Of a stretch of 64,000 bases of DNA, positions 1-12,050 are shown piece after piece. The notes beneath the pieces are model-generated. The model was not told the origin of the DNA, did no database searches, and worked only from the letters and a program-made list of their open reading frames with translations. The position numbers and the translations under genes are program-made. The DNA lies in assembly GCA_037178675.1 (NCBI GenBank), contig JAYMGJ010000178.1:124001-188000 (forward strand), read 5' to 3'. Each line of letters opens with the position of its first letter. Positions within the stretch are counted from its first letter, which is position 1. The stretch is from Scleroderma bovista (Eukaryota; Basidiomycota; Agaricomycetes; Boletales; Sclerodermataceae).

Positions 1-45
1 ATGGTATATGGCAGGTAGAGACCAAAAGGCAATCAATAACTTACC

Positions 46-242
46 AACTGGCAATTATACAAGTCTTTCTTGTCGGAAAGCCCCATCGCATCAATAATTG
101 TATAGCCACCTTTATGGCATCCAGCTCGTCCTGGTGGTTTGGGAATCAGTTTTGTGGCACGATCAAAAAGGCATTGTTGTGTTTTCTGGCTCTTTTTAGC
201 TTTCTCTTTCCCTACAACACGCTGGTATGAGTCAATAGTCAT
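46..242 (-). pseudogene. Fragment of a small agaricomycete protein (IPKPxGxxG family)
   Basis: Partial minus-strand exon of about 66 codons that ends in a GTAAGT-like splice donor near the left edge of the window. It contains an IPKPPGRAG-x4-GGY segment followed by an MGL motif. The same kind of segment (IPKPEGEVGR-GGYNL) occurs in the gene split between 40586-41218 and 48137-48363, so these look like paralogues. I recognise the motif from unannotated mushroom proteins that often lie near transposons; no biochemical function is known to me. Both ends are missing here, so it may be a relic. Confidence 0.4.
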
Positions 243-476
243 ATCCTTGGTAGTATGTACCCACGCTGATACGACTCCAACTCATGCTGGAGGGCTGCTA
301 TTGAAGCTTCAAGTGACTCTATACGGGATCTTCCTCCCTTGGACTTTGATGAACGTGGTCTTGATTGTACCATATCTTGAGGAGATGGGATGTGATGGAG
401 TGAACAGACCAGGCCCAAGACTTAGGGAATTTCGCACATCGATCTTTGATTATATAATCACTGCCTAATTACCGTC

Positions 477-3400
477 ATGCCTCATGCCAACTGCAAGAAA
501 CGCTGCTGGTGCCAGTCGACCTGTGGAAAGCTACTTGGTAAAGCACAATGGAGGCACCATTACTCCTATGCTGCATCCTATGGCAATCCAGAGGAAATAG
601 AAGCATCTGAATCTGTTCAGGATTCTATGAGTGAGGAAAGTGGCTCTGAAGCGCAATTGGAGCACGATCTTCCATCCAACCCTAATAGCGATATGATGGA
701 GGTTGAGGAATCATGTTCAAGCGAGCCAGATAATGCTGTAGTTGACTCTGGAGATTTTGATATGAGCTCTGGTAGCTCGCAGTCTGAAGATGATTCAGGG
801 CAAGAGGATATCGCCATTGATGATCATTGGGAGTGGGTTGCAGATGTCGCGGACCCCTTTGGAGATGAGCTCATTACACATGACGAGCTTCTGGAGGAGC
901 TTGAACAGGATGCTGAAGAAGAAAGAGCCTTTGAGCTGAATGAAATTCATATGTAACCCCCTCTTTTGATTTACTAGATTCGGAGTTGTCACTCACAATG
1001 AACTCATTGAAAAAAATTAGGTGACAATATACTATCTGAGGATGATCATGACAATATTCATGCCTTCCATTTCATCTTGAACAGCAAAGTTTCATGCCAT
1101 GCATTTAATCAACTTCGTCTCTCATTCCGACACAAGCTATCTATTGACTCTGAATTTGTCATCTTCCATCAGATGGCCATTCTGTCAGGGGTCAAATACA
1201 AATTTGTTGACTGTTGCAAAAACTTGTGCATGGCCTACACTGCAAAGTATGCTTCCCTACAGTATTGCCCATTCTGTAATGCCCCTCGGCTCAACAAGCA
1301 TGGCAAACCTTGCCACCAGTTTGTATACATCCCTCTTATCCCTCACCTCCAAGGTTACTTCCAGAGTCCTAGGATGATTGAAGCCATGGCCTATCGAGCA
1401 CAATATAACTCTCTACCAGGTCAGGTCAATGATGTCTTTGATGGCAATCATTACTGTCACCTCTTGAACCAACATGTTGTTGTTGATGACAACAAACTGG
1501 CCCACCACTACTTCTCTGACTCCAGGGATATTGCTTTGGGACTCTGTACTGACAGCTATCTGCTCTTCAAGCGGCGACAAGGGGGTCCATCAGCCACACC
1601 CATCCTTGTCCAAAACTACAACCTTCCTCCTAATGTGCGCACACATATCAACAATCTCCTCTGTGTTGGAGTCATACCAGGGCCACACCAGCCAAAAGAT
1701 CTGGAATCCTTCCTATCCCCCCTTGATGCAGAATGTGCAGACCTTGCCTTTGGAATACCAACATTTGATGCAGCACAGAAAACCCTCTTTGACCTCCATG
1801 CATATTTCCTATTTAAACTTGGGGATATCATTGCAATCCAGAAGTTTCTTGGTCTCAAGGGTCATAACAGTATCTTCCCTTGTCGCTCATGCAAAATCAA
1901 GGCTACTCGTGGCTTGGGACACACATACTATGTGCCTCTTAAACCACCCTCTAGGAGTGATTGGGGTGGGATGACAGCATGGGAGGGTGCTTGCCTTCCT
2001 CTACGGGAACACCAGGACTTTTTTCAGATTTCTGCAGCTATTGCAGCAGCAAGGACAAAGACAGAGCAGGATTGAATTGCCAAGGAGAGTGGTATCAAGC
2101 ACCTACCTGCACTGCATCATGTGGGCTCTCTTGACTATGCCAAGTCATCACCTTGGGAATGGTTTCATCTGTTTCTGGAGAACATCATCCCAAACCTTGT
2201 TGACTTCTGGTCAGGGCAGTTTAAAGGACTTGGACCTGGAGATGAGGACTTTGAAATTGCTTCACATATATGGGGACAAGTTGGAGAGGAGTCAGCAAAT
2301 GCCATGAAGCACATCCCTGCTTCATTTGTTTGTGTTCTTGGCAACATTGCAACTGATCGGTCATCCTTTACAGCCAAGTCATGGTGCTTCTGGTTCCTTT
2401 ACCTTGCTCCAAAGCTGCTTAAAGGTCGATTCAAGAGGGTAAAATATTTTGATCACATGTGTGAACTTGCTAGCATCATGAAGATCATGTTTCAGTTTCA
2501 TATTACTGAAGGGGAAATTGATGACATTGAAGCACGGCTTATTCGATGGGTTCACAAGTATGAGAAGTGAGTGGTAAAATTTGTCAATTTGGTAAGAGAG
2601 CAAAGACTGATTTATCTTTGAAGGTACTATTATCAATACAAGGCTGAGTGCTTACCAGCCTGCACACTTACTGTGCATGGGTTACTCCATATTGCACAGG
2701 GCATTCGTGATTGTGGGCCAGTCTGGACCTCATGGACCTTCTACATGGAGCGCTACTGTGGAAAGCTTCACCAAGCCCTTCGTTCACATAGCCATCCATG
2801 GAGCAACCTAAACAAGACAGTTCTGCACCATGCATATCTGGAACAGCTTTGTGTGCGCTATGATCTATTTGAGGAGCTGATGGATCATCAAGGAGATGAT
2901 GGACCAGTTGGATATGAACGTGTACTTGAGGATTGTGAGTCAATATTTGATTTCTGTATGAGCAAATACTTACTATGACAATCCAGATCCAAACTATATC
3001 CTCCGGCCACCATACAAGATGATTAAACAAATGGACTCATCACTTCAGCAGAAAATTGCAAATTATTTTGCCCAAGTTCTGGGAAAGAGAAGCTCTGATA
3101 TCAAACATCAACTTACTCACCCTTCATATTTTGCTGGAAAACTAAGAATATGTCATGGTGGAGACACATTTCGGACCAAACAGGTGATTCATAGATTGGG
3201 TACTACTGCATTGGTACGCAGGAACTGCTACATCAGGGTGAGTTAAATTTTTTTTAATATCCAATGTTTACCTAGCTTTATGTGGTTACTAGTATGAGGT
3301 GGTATTTGAAGGCCGAAATGGTTCCACTGTGAAGCAAATTGGTTATGGAGACCTAGAGGAGATTGCGGTCTTGGCCATACCTTCCAGGGACATTTTTAGG

Positions 3401-3670
3401 CAGCTCAGTGGGAAAACAGTGGCCCTTGCATTGGTTACACCATGGGATACAAAAGGAAAAATTGCATCAAAGGAGAATGCATATCTGGAAGCTCGAAGGG
3501 CAAGTGTCATCACAGATATTCAGAACATTCAAGCTGTTGTGGGGCTTGTGGAAACTTGTGGAAAATGGGGGATAATTGACCGGGCTCTGGGGACAGTGGC
3601 AACTAATTTCACAGATGAGATTCATCAGAATGGTGGTGAAGAACACAGTGATGAAGATGAGTTGTTGTGA
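477..3670 (+). pseudogene. Tnp2-type (CACTA/EnSpm-like) transposase, premature stop
   Basis: DNA transposase of the basidiomycete Tnp2 type, which would cut and paste its own element. The reading frame follows these exons: an acidic N-terminal exon about 477-952, then 1021-2566, 2624-2934, 2987-3237 and 3293-3670. The introns from 2567, 2935 and 3238 are 52-57 bp with GTGAGT donors and keep phase. The large exon has a CPFC zinc-like pair, then the Tnp2 core with a KFLGLKGHNS-x4-CRSC segment. The third exon has an LHIAQGIRDCGP-type region and the last ends in an acidic tail. One in-frame TGA at 2073-2075 interrupts an otherwise open frame; the expected codon is CGA (Arg). The junction near 953-1020 does not keep phase in my reading. 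No terminal repeats were found. The element is probably dead but not old. Confidence 0.8.
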
Positions 3671-5060
3671 AAGGGGCTCAACTGTAGTCTTCTAATGGTC
3701 TGCTCTGTATATTCTTGTATGTCATCATAGCTCAATAGGTGTTGTGTCATATCCTAACATTCAGCCTTGTGTATATACAATAATACATGGTAAGAGCATC
3801 ATCAACACTATCATTGAAGTCATCTACTTTATATCCACAATATCTAAAAGGTAGTCTCACAGTATATTCCTAATCACACCCATCAACAACTCAAACAGAA
3901 CCTCTACACTGGGCAGGAATTGAGTATGGTCACCAGGATTCCTAGATGGTGGTGTTGCTCACCATTGACATCATGCAGGCAGCCATGTGCTAGTGTGTGG
4001 GTGGAGCCAGTGACCAGCCGTCATCGTCACAGCACAGGCTGAGCTGTTGATGTCAATATGCTGGGGTGATGGGACCATCGTCATCCATATGATGGTGGTG
4101 ATGGCCACTGACATTGTCATGTGGGTGGTGCTGGCAGCTGTCGATGTTGGCACCAGAGGGTCATGCAAGTTGAGCTATTGACATCGACAAGCAGGGGTGG
4201 TGGTGGTGACCATTGACATTGTCACTGGCAATATTGGTGTCATGCGGGCTGTCAAGGTCAACGTGCTATAGTGGGGGGGTCGTGACCGTGGATAACAGTA
4301 CCTACATTACAATAATGCCCATCCACATCCCTACGACATTCACTGCCCCGAATTTATAGCATTCAACGGCACCAATGGCAGATCCATCTAATTTTGCCAT
4401 ATCCTTACTGACAGCTCACGAAAACTTAACACCTCAGTGGAGTTGGAGGGAGGGTGACACTCACGAACTTGTGCCGACGTGAGGAGTGCCATGCATCGCA
4501 AAGGTGTGTAGATAGTTCGAGTGAGTTGAGCCACACAACTGTGCACGTGTGTATCAGTGGCACGAGGACATATAACAGTAATACAGACATGGCAAAGGGA
4601 TGTGTTGAAAGGACAGACGAATGTCCCAAGCATCTTGAACAATGCTGCAACAGCCATGGAGTTGGAGGCCTGCCTGATAGAACGAGCACAGATGTGCCTG
4701 CTGGAGATGCGAGAGGAATGCTAGGTATCAGCAAGTTTATGATGCAGTTTGCCGTGGACTCACTGCTCATAGCGTTGAACACACTGTGGTGCAGGCAGGA
4801 TAGACACTTGCCACATGTCCTGAACAGGTGACAGATAGACTCCAGTCAATGGACGAACATTGAAAACATCACTTAATGGAGGCGTTGAATAAGCTGGACC
4901 AGGAATCACCACATGGCAAATAATGCGTTGACATGGGAAACCAGAGGGCAGCTGAATAAGCAAGGATCTAACTGGTCGCACACGAAGACCGGAAGTTGAC
5001 ATCTAAACAAATCAAAATAACATGATCACGACAGAGGAAATCAGCTGGGCGATTGTGAGG
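3671..5060. other. Decayed intergenic sequence with imperfect GATG/GGTGG-rich repeats
   Basis: No convincing coding region. About 3950-4290 holds imperfect repeats of a block resembling CTGTTGACATCGTCA plus GGTGGTGGTG runs, which creates long spurious frames. The minus-strand frames at 4426-5002 may be remnants of downstream exons of the Gly-rich gene at 5085-5531, but I see no conserved domain in them. Confidence 0.4.
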
Positions 5061-5084
5061 GACTCAGAGTGAAGAGGTATTTAC

Positions 5085-5531
5085 CATTGTTCCCCAGTTC
5101 TTTGAGACTTCGAGGGGTTCAGGTCCTCCAATACCAGGATATCCACTCCCATACACCCTTCGCATCCATTCAGACCAGGAAAAGCAATCAAGCCAAGATC
5201 AGACATACTTTGTTCCGAAAACCTGGTTGCGGGTTGTGCCACCAGCACTGCATCCTGCAAATGGTTGGCCAGCGGGAATGATGATGGGCTTGCCTCCACC
5301 ATAACCGTATGCAGCTGCACTGCTCTTTCCAAGCGAGGAGCTTCCGCCTGGAAGGGGAGCCTTTGATTTCTTGCCTCCTCCACTCCCACCACTGTTCTTC
5401 AACGAGCCCCCTTTTCCGCCTTTACCTCCCGAACCTTTACTGCCACCCCCGGAGCCCTTTCCTCCGCCACCTCCTTTCCTCCACTTGAGGTGTCTGTGGG
5501 AGCGGGACTCTGAGAAGAGGGGAATGAACAT
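5085..5531 (-). pseudogene. Remnant of Gly/Ser-rich agaricomycete membrane-type protein
   Basis: Minus-strand exon with a long Gly/Ser/Lys tract, then a conserved-looking core around AAAYGYGGGKP, IPAGQPF and TTRNQVFGTK. A GTATGT donor follows, then an acceptor near 5160, after which the frame continues as VYGSGYPGIGGPE. The order (Gly-rich tract, IPAGQPF, QVFGT, YGSGYPG) matches a fungal family I recall as secreted or membrane-anchored proteins with Gly-rich N termini. The expected signal peptide upstream and the hydrophobic part downstream are not recognisable, so this is probably a truncated relic. Function is unknown. Confidence 0.5.
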
Positions 5532-5810
5532 GAGACGAAGTGGGTATGACTATGTGCAAGAATGTGGCCCTGTGTCTGGCAGATTTATATGCTGCAAAGT
5601 GTCCACTTCGAATTCCATCAAGTCGTCAGGCTGTCAACATCAACAGACTGGGGTGGTGGATAAATTCAAGGCCACAGCACTGGCATTCATTCACTGCATA
5701 TGGAACAAAATGAGGCGAGACGACCACAATCAACTGGAAAGGTGCTTACAAAGGTCATGTATCGGGACATTGCCCTACTATAGGCTACACGTCGTGGCAA
5801 ATAAAATAAC

Positions 5811-5861
5811 GTATGCAAGCTGGCAGTAAAGATAATGTATGCAAGCTGGCAGTAAAGATAA
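5811..5861. repeat. Direct duplication of a 26-bp unit
   Basis: Two head-to-tail copies of a 26-bp block beginning GTATGCAAGCTGGCAG, almost identical. A small replication-slippage duplication in non-coding DNA. Confidence 0.8.
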
Positions 5862-6367
5862 AAGTGTTGTAACATTGGGACAACCGAGAAGCATACCTGA
5901 CAAAAGGCTGAAAGTGGGAAGACAGGATAATGAGTTATTAGGCGAGCACGAGCACGTGGAGTGTATGACCGTAGCCTTCATATGTGTTTCGTCACTGTGG
6001 CGTGGTGTGCCTTCTCGACACTCGACTGGCTCGGTGCATCCACCCACAACCATACAATGCTGACTTTCATATGGGCAGAGAGCTGATAGACTAGGTGGCT
6101 TCGTGCAGTGATATGGTGGTCAGGGTCGGTGGTGGTAAGTGGTAGTTAGGGACTTACAGGGGTGATAGTGAACATGGTGGCCATTACTTGGGGCCACCGA
6201 AGAGGTGGCAAGTCGTGATCATGGCAGTTGACCATGGATTGGTGACGGACATTGGGCGGGATGGTTGGACGTTGGATGGTGGTGAGTGAATGTACCTTAT
6301 GTGTGTATGTTTGTATTTGTTGTGTCATACGTCCACCCTAAGATGCATCTATGGCCTAGAAAAAACA

Positions 6368-6485
6368 AACTCTGAAAATCAGTGTTGTTGAAATAGAGGC
6401 AATGAAAATCAGCATCACCGAAATCGAGGTACTGAAAATCAGCGTCACCGAAATCGAGGAAGTGAAAATCAGTGTCAGGACTCGG
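6368..6485. repeat. Short minisatellite, about 33-36 bp unit, 3-4 copies
   Basis: Units share the core GAAAATCAGCGTCACCGAAATCGAGG with small changes. On the minus strand it reads as a repeated DFxDFGDAD peptide within a 151-codon frame (6297-6752). That frame looks fortuitous, because nothing outside the repeat resembles a protein. Confidence 0.75.
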
Positions 6486-6913
6486 ACACTGAAAAGATGT
6501 GACCAGTAAATCAGTGGCAATGTCAATGATTTTGGTCACATCAATGTCCCTGTCACTGATTAGTAGTGACTTTACTTCCCGCAGTGAATAGACCTCATAG
6601 CCCATTTCACCCAGATACCTAGTCTCGTACCCAGACATTGTAGTGCATTCTTGTGCTGACATAACACATGTGAATATGACAACATAAGAAACATGCAGAG
6701 AATGCACCACAATGTCTGGTGCAGTTCGGTTGAGAAACCCCATATGTGTCACACCAGCAGATCACATGACTGACGGTTGAATTTGCACAAGTTGCATCGT
6801 TGGACAGTGCCAGTGCATATCACTGACCGCATGATGCCATGATTACCCCTCAACACATCGCTGTCACCTCCTTCGCCCTCTCATTCAAACTTTAAATGTA
6901 TCCATGCTGCAAG

Positions 6914-9900
6914 GATAGTCTCTACAGAGGGACAAAAGACATGCAGCTTCTGCATATCTCAGTTTACTACAACGAGATCGGTTAAGTTCGAATAAATACA
7001 TTCCTCGTGCTGTCCGTGTCGCCCTCGAGCCCAGGACCATGGACTCCATTCGCTCTGGCCCTCTAGGTGGTCTTCTCCGCCCAGACAACTTCATCTTTGG
7101 TCAGAGTGGTGCTGGTAACAACTGGGCCAAAGGACGTACATATTTACTTGTCTTCCATGTGTTTTTATACCCTGGATCTTACAATCATGTCTAGACTATA
7201 CAGAGGGCATGGAGCTGGTCGACTCCGTGTTGGATGTTGTGCGCAAGGAGGCCGAGGGCACCCACTGCCTTCAAGGTACGCAATCGCGAAGGGTGTCAGC
7301 ATGTAGCTAAATTCTCCAATAGGTTTCCAAATTATGCACTCGCTCGGTGTCACGCACCAAACATGTTTGGTACTGTGGACATGGAGAAAGTTAGCCGATG
7401 AAACTAATGCGAAGAATGCACACCCAAGATCTGTTGAAAGATTGTCCTGACTTGAGGGATACAGACAGCCCTCACTATCCATATCACGCAAAGTCAAGAC
7501 TATCCTTATGCGAAGAATGAATACAAGCTCGTTGTAGCCATCTATCGCACAAGAACCGCCAAGAAGCAGAAGAATCCAAGGATTGATGATCATTTCAGTA
7601 TGAGAGAGGAATGCAACCTACTGCAGTCCAACTCCCATACCAGAACAACCAAAGAAGCAGAAGAAACAATAGAGAAACGAAGGAGAAAAGGAAGAATCAT
7701 TTTTAGCGCCCAAATGTCAAATTTAGGCGCCCAGTGCCGGCATTCTGATATTTTGAATAGCTCCGCCATTTTTGAAGCTATCAATCATGTGACTATACCA
7801 TCATGGAGCCTAGACCGTGGTCTATCTGCCTGTCAAGTTCCGACGTAAATCTGTTCATTTCCCACGGAGATATTCCACCCGCAATCCAGACACCCACTTC
7901 ATCACTCACTATGGAGTCCACATTTTCTCTGGAATGTTTCTCCGCTATTGCAGCAGACCTCAACTATGTCCTGCTCTTGGGACAGCCTCTCCCTGAGCTC
8001 CTGTGTACTGTCTGGTACATATCTTCCCAGCCTGCTCCCTCAGTCCCTCTCGTTCTCGGTCAGTGCGTTCTCCTCGTCAGTCCTGTGTCGCGCACATACT
8101 TTGGTCGTCTCAAGTCTATTGTTAGACTTGAAAATTCATACCTGGTCGTCTCTGTGTCTCCTGAGTCCTCTGCATATGGTCCTTTCATCCCAGAGTCCTG
8201 TCACATCCATCTCCCTCTATCATTCATCTCGCTTCCCTGGACACGTCGAATCCGCTACTTGCGATTCTCTTCCCTGCTATCCCGCAACAAACACGAATGA
8301 AACAGTGCTCTAGAACCCTTCTTAGGAGCCCTAATAGAGTACAGAACCTTCCCCTTACTGCTCAAGGGAAGACTGCACTTCGGGAGCACCAAATTTCGCA
8401 TTTTTGCTCTACAGAAGCTCAATCCAAGGGATTTGTGACACTCTGTGACCCTACTTGTCATTCCAGGCCCCCTGACACTGCTCTTCTGGTCGGATCAATT
8501 CTTTTATTATCCCCCAGCCACTCCCATCAGTGGCACTGCTTCAGAAGCTCATCTCCAGATCTAAAGTTCAATAAATCACAGGTTGTGCTTCCCTTCTGTC
8601 TGAGTCACACAGAGTCACTCTGGCTCACTCTGACTCACTCTGCTGCACATTATTCATCCCCTCTTGGCATTACTAATCCCCATTACTCCCCTTACCAATC
8701 ACTTACCAATCATCCTTCAAATCATGCTTATCATGCTGCTTATCAATTCATGACTCATGCCCCTATGATTCATATGCATTATGTCATCACATATGCTCAT
8801 TTAGCTTCAATCTACTCATCCCATGCTTTCTCCCCCTCTCTTTTGGGCCCCATGCAATGATTTTTCCATATTCTTGGTTATACACCCCTTTTTACCTATG
8901 TTTTTGCTCTTTCCCTTGGCTCAGCAGCTTGTTCAGGCTCTCCCCATCAATGACTCAGCCTGATTACACTGCTTATCAATTGCTTACCAATTTCTTACCA
9001 ATCTCTTACCAAGCACTTAGTCATTTGTGCTTACAGGGCCACAGCCCCTCCTGTATATAAACCAGCAGCCAAAGGCTGCAAGGAAGTGTCTGCTTCCCCC
9101 TCAATAAAGCGACCACATTCACTCTCCCTCTCTGTCTATAAGCTCTATCTCTGTCTTTGGACTTGTAGGTCACTCAGTGCTGGCCTAAAGCTCCTATATT
9201 GCTGTTTATCAGATATATCTTGTATCTGATCATTTCTCTAGGCTGAAGCGCAGTCTAGCATCTCTGTCCACTCTATCCCATCACTGTCCATCGCATTCTT
9301 GAAGCAGGAACTGTCCCCTTGCTTCCCTGTTGCTCCATCACTGCTGTTACACCCCTGTCATCAATCTATCATCACTCTTCTATCCCAGGACTCTTCCTAA
9401 CCACTGTGGTAGGCTGAAGAGGAGTCAATACCATCCCCAGTCGCATTCCTTCCCCATCAGAAGCCCTTCCCTTCCCTCCTGCATCCTGCCTGAAGGCGTG
9501 CAGCACATCCCTCTGAGGAGATTAAATACCAGAAACGCAAAGGAAGACCACCACTTGCATATTGCTGTCATTTGGTGTTGGTTGTTGGTTGTTCTGACCT
9601 CTTCCCTCACTTAGGCGCACATCGGTGGTGGTACCGGTGCTGGAATGGGTACCCTCCTCATGTCAAAAATCAGGGAAGAATACCCTGACCACATGATGTG
9701 CACATATTCCGTTGTTCCCAGTCTGGCTGTGTCGGACACTGTCGTGGAGGTAAGGTTGTCAATTGTATATAGTGATTACCATACTGATGTATTGGCAGCC
9801 TTACAATGCCACCATTTCAGTTCACCAACTCGTAGAAACTCTGACGAAACTTTCTGTATCGACAATGAGGCCCTCTATGACATTTGCTTCAGGACGCTTA

Positions 9901-10091
9901 AGCTCTCAATGCCTACATACGGAGATCTCAACCACCTTGTTTCCTTCGTCATGTCGTGTATTATCACATGCCTGCCCTTCCCTGGTCAACTCAACTCCGA
10001 CCTACGGAAACTTGGCGTCAACATGGGTATGTTGTAATTGCCTTTGTTGTTGCCTAATATATTAATCCCGTGATAGTCCCCTTCCCTCGTC
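6914..10091 (+). pseudogene. Beta-tubulin pseudogene, split by solo LTR A and truncated
   Basis: The parts 6914-7347 and 9626-10091 encode unmistakable beta-tubulin: [56 protein letters not shown], then [44 protein letters not shown] and [12 protein letters not shown]. Spliceosomal introns are still visible (donor near 7134, donor near 7278, and introns near 9750 and 10026). The N-terminal MREIVHLQ-type exon is missing. The frame is broken after EIG (about 5 extra bases) and by one missing base after QLVE. It stops at VPFPR, where the KDZ element begins. Several substitutions at normally invariant sites (for example EPR for EPG) also show it is not functional. A real tubulin gene must lie elsewhere in the genome. 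Confidence 0.92.
7348..9621 (+). mobile_element. Solo LTR, 2.3-kb family (copy A), in beta-tubulin pseudogene
   Basis: Begins TGTCACGC and ends GGCGCACA (TG...CA), and is flanked by a 4-bp duplication TCGG (7344-7347 and 9622-9625). It interrupts the tubulin GGGTG glycine loop exactly, which fixes its borders. Near the left end is a perfect 16-bp palindrome, ACCAAACATGTTTGGT. A TATA-like TATATAAACC near 9054 and AATAAAG near 9103 suggest U3/R signals. There is no long coding frame, primer site or internal domain, so I read it as a solo LTR. Copies B (37681-40585, minus) and C (45794-48136, plus) belong to the same family. Confidence 0.8.
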
Positions 10092-10097
10092 GACCCC

Positions 10098-10163
10098 ATG
10101 CACCTACTTAGGCCATCTTACACGGCCACCTGAAGGTGAAAATCGGCCGAGTGTCACAGGCCA
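10098..10163 (+). repeat. Left terminal inverted repeat of KDZ element
   Basis: About 65 bp starting ATGCACCTACTT and including CTTACACGGCCACC and GGTGAAAATCGGCCGAGTG. It matches the reverse complement of 29387-29452 with about nine differences, mostly transitions, plus one indel. A partial, more diverged copy of the outermost part lies near 10663-10700. Confidence 0.88.
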
Positions 10164-11330
10164 GCGGATGGTAGCCCAGGAATGATTTGTTATCAATTGG
10201 TACGGATGGGCTACATATTTAGATATTATCACAATGTACTAGGGGTGGGCTAGGGTGTCAATTAAGGGAAGGGTAGATAGGTCAAATTAGGTATTGTCAT
10301 GGAATCATATGAATGAGCCCAGAAAGTATTTACACATTAAGGCGGGCACATAATTTGTGATCGCTATGTCATTCGGGTGGGCCCAGGCCTGCCTCTCATG
10401 CATGTCAATGGATGAGCCCATATTGTGTTATCATGTAGGTGTATAGGTGAGCTTAACTAAATCAGTATAGCACGGAGGACACCTATGCACAAATGGCACT
10501 GCGGTACATACCGTGGGTCAGGTGGAAATGCTGCGGGATTGATGTAACTACTGTAGATTAGGTGTAGGTACAACTAGCATATAAAACCAATGTTTGGAGA
10601 AAAGGATGCCTAATATGGAAATGGTACACAGCAGCTACCGCGGGTTAGGTGTCACTACAACCCCATGCACCTACGGCTGTCTTACAAAGTCACACAGGGC
10701 AGAACTGGGGTAAGACCGCGGTATGTGCCGCAGGTTAGGTATCACCACCGCAGTCAGGTGCAAAAATGTAGGTATATAGGTGAGATAGCCCAAATTAGTA
10801 CAACACAGGGGACATTGGCATGCATGTGGTATCTTGGTAATAGCTACCTGGAGCTATCGCAGATAAGATGAAACAGCCGCGGGTGAGGTGTACTGTGGGT
10901 AGGGTGTCACTATGGCTGGTGAGGTCCAACAACTGCAGGATAGTTGTAACTACAGCTGATTAGGTGTCACTACCGCGGATAAGGTGTAGCTATCGGGGGA
11001 GGGGTGTAACCACTGTGGGTTGGGTGTCATTACCGCGGGTAGGGTGTCACTCCCATGGATAAGGTGTGACTATCATGGATATGGTGTAACCACCGTGGGT
11101 GAGTTTTAAAAACTGCGGGTAAGGGGTGATTATAACGGATTAGATGTGAGTATCGCGGGTAAGGTGAGCAGGTGATGTGCAATAATGGGTAGGGTGGGCA
11201 CTGAATCACGTTAGGTGTCCCTCCCGCGGACCTGAGGGTCACTACTGTGGGTCTATGTATCACTACCGTGGGTAAGATGTCACTACCACAGGATAAATTT
11301 AACTACCGCGGTTTTTGTGTGGTTGAAACA
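10164..11330. repeat. Left subterminal repeat array of KDZ element
   Basis: No genes. Two repeat classes are interspersed. From 10190 to about 10450 are GGGTGGGCTA/GATGAGCCCATA-type blocks. From about 10500 to 11310 is a degenerate unit of about 20 bp, GTGTCACTACCGCGGGTAGG, repeated in one orientation. The same two classes appear reversed at 28195-29365. Such arrays are typical binding regions for transposases of large DNA elements; that role here is inferred. Confidence 0.75.
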
Positions 11331-12050
11331 AACATTTGTAAAAAGGAAATACTGCACCATATAAACAGCTTGGTGAAATTTAGCATATAGGTTTATGCCA
11401 TATAAAGGAAGCATCAATTACAATCTAACCTTAGCGTGTGTGGCTGGCTCCACACGTGGCAAATATTACAGTGGTATTAACTGGCAGTGTTAACCGCGGC
11501 GGAGCTTTCACCACGCCAGAGTTTTCACTGTGGCAGAGTTATGTGAAGCAGGTGTTAAAATGAAATTTCCAATATGATTTGGTTCACAATTGTCACAATG
11601 TTATGTTGTATACCAATGCAACCACGGTACCTTCTGGAGAGAGGTAGAATGATACCGCAAGACAAATGAAAAGGATTAGGCCGTGAAAAATACCATTGAT
11701 TAGGAATCATTTACTAGGAACTAGGAAACACCTGGTGATGAGTGGGTTAGGCTCATGTTGGCATACCTTGGCTGTGAAATGATTACCAGCATGTGCACAT
11801 AGCCGCGGGTACAATACTATTTCTTAGGTGAAACAAATAAATTGCATGTAAGTATGGGACAAAATGTATTTCATACATATTAATTAACAAAAGGAAACAT
11901 AGTTCATTCGCACAAAGAAGTGTTGCAAAAAAAAATATACAAACAAAGATGGATGCTGGAATGGTCAAACAAAAGTATCTAACATAACCAGTGTACATAA
12001 AAGATAGTCTGTGAAAAGGAAAATGGTATGGAAATGAAGATAAAGGTACT
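11331..12050. other. Non-coding spacer of KDZ element
   Basis: AT-richer sequence without a credible frame, holding CCGCGG sites near 11493 and 11802. It probably contains the 3' end of the Zn-cluster gene transcribed leftward from 14138. Confidence 0.5.

Noticed and set aside
139..468. 109-codon plus-strand frame at the left edge
   Set aside because: It overlaps, in antisense, a better-supported fragment at 46-242; its composition is not protein-like and no motif was seen.
6297..6752. 151-codon minus-strand frame with a repeated DFGDADF peptide
   Set aside because: The peptide repeat is only the translation of a DNA minisatellite at 6368-6485; the rest has no coding character.
7595..9060. 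Frames of 120-190 codons inside LTR copies A-D
   Set aside because: They recur because the LTR recurs, contain no domain, and start or stop at arbitrary places relative to LTR signals.
11030..11263. Minus-strand frame in the left subterminal array
   Set aside because: Its PYPR-like peptide repeats are translations of the degenerate 20-bp subterminal repeat.
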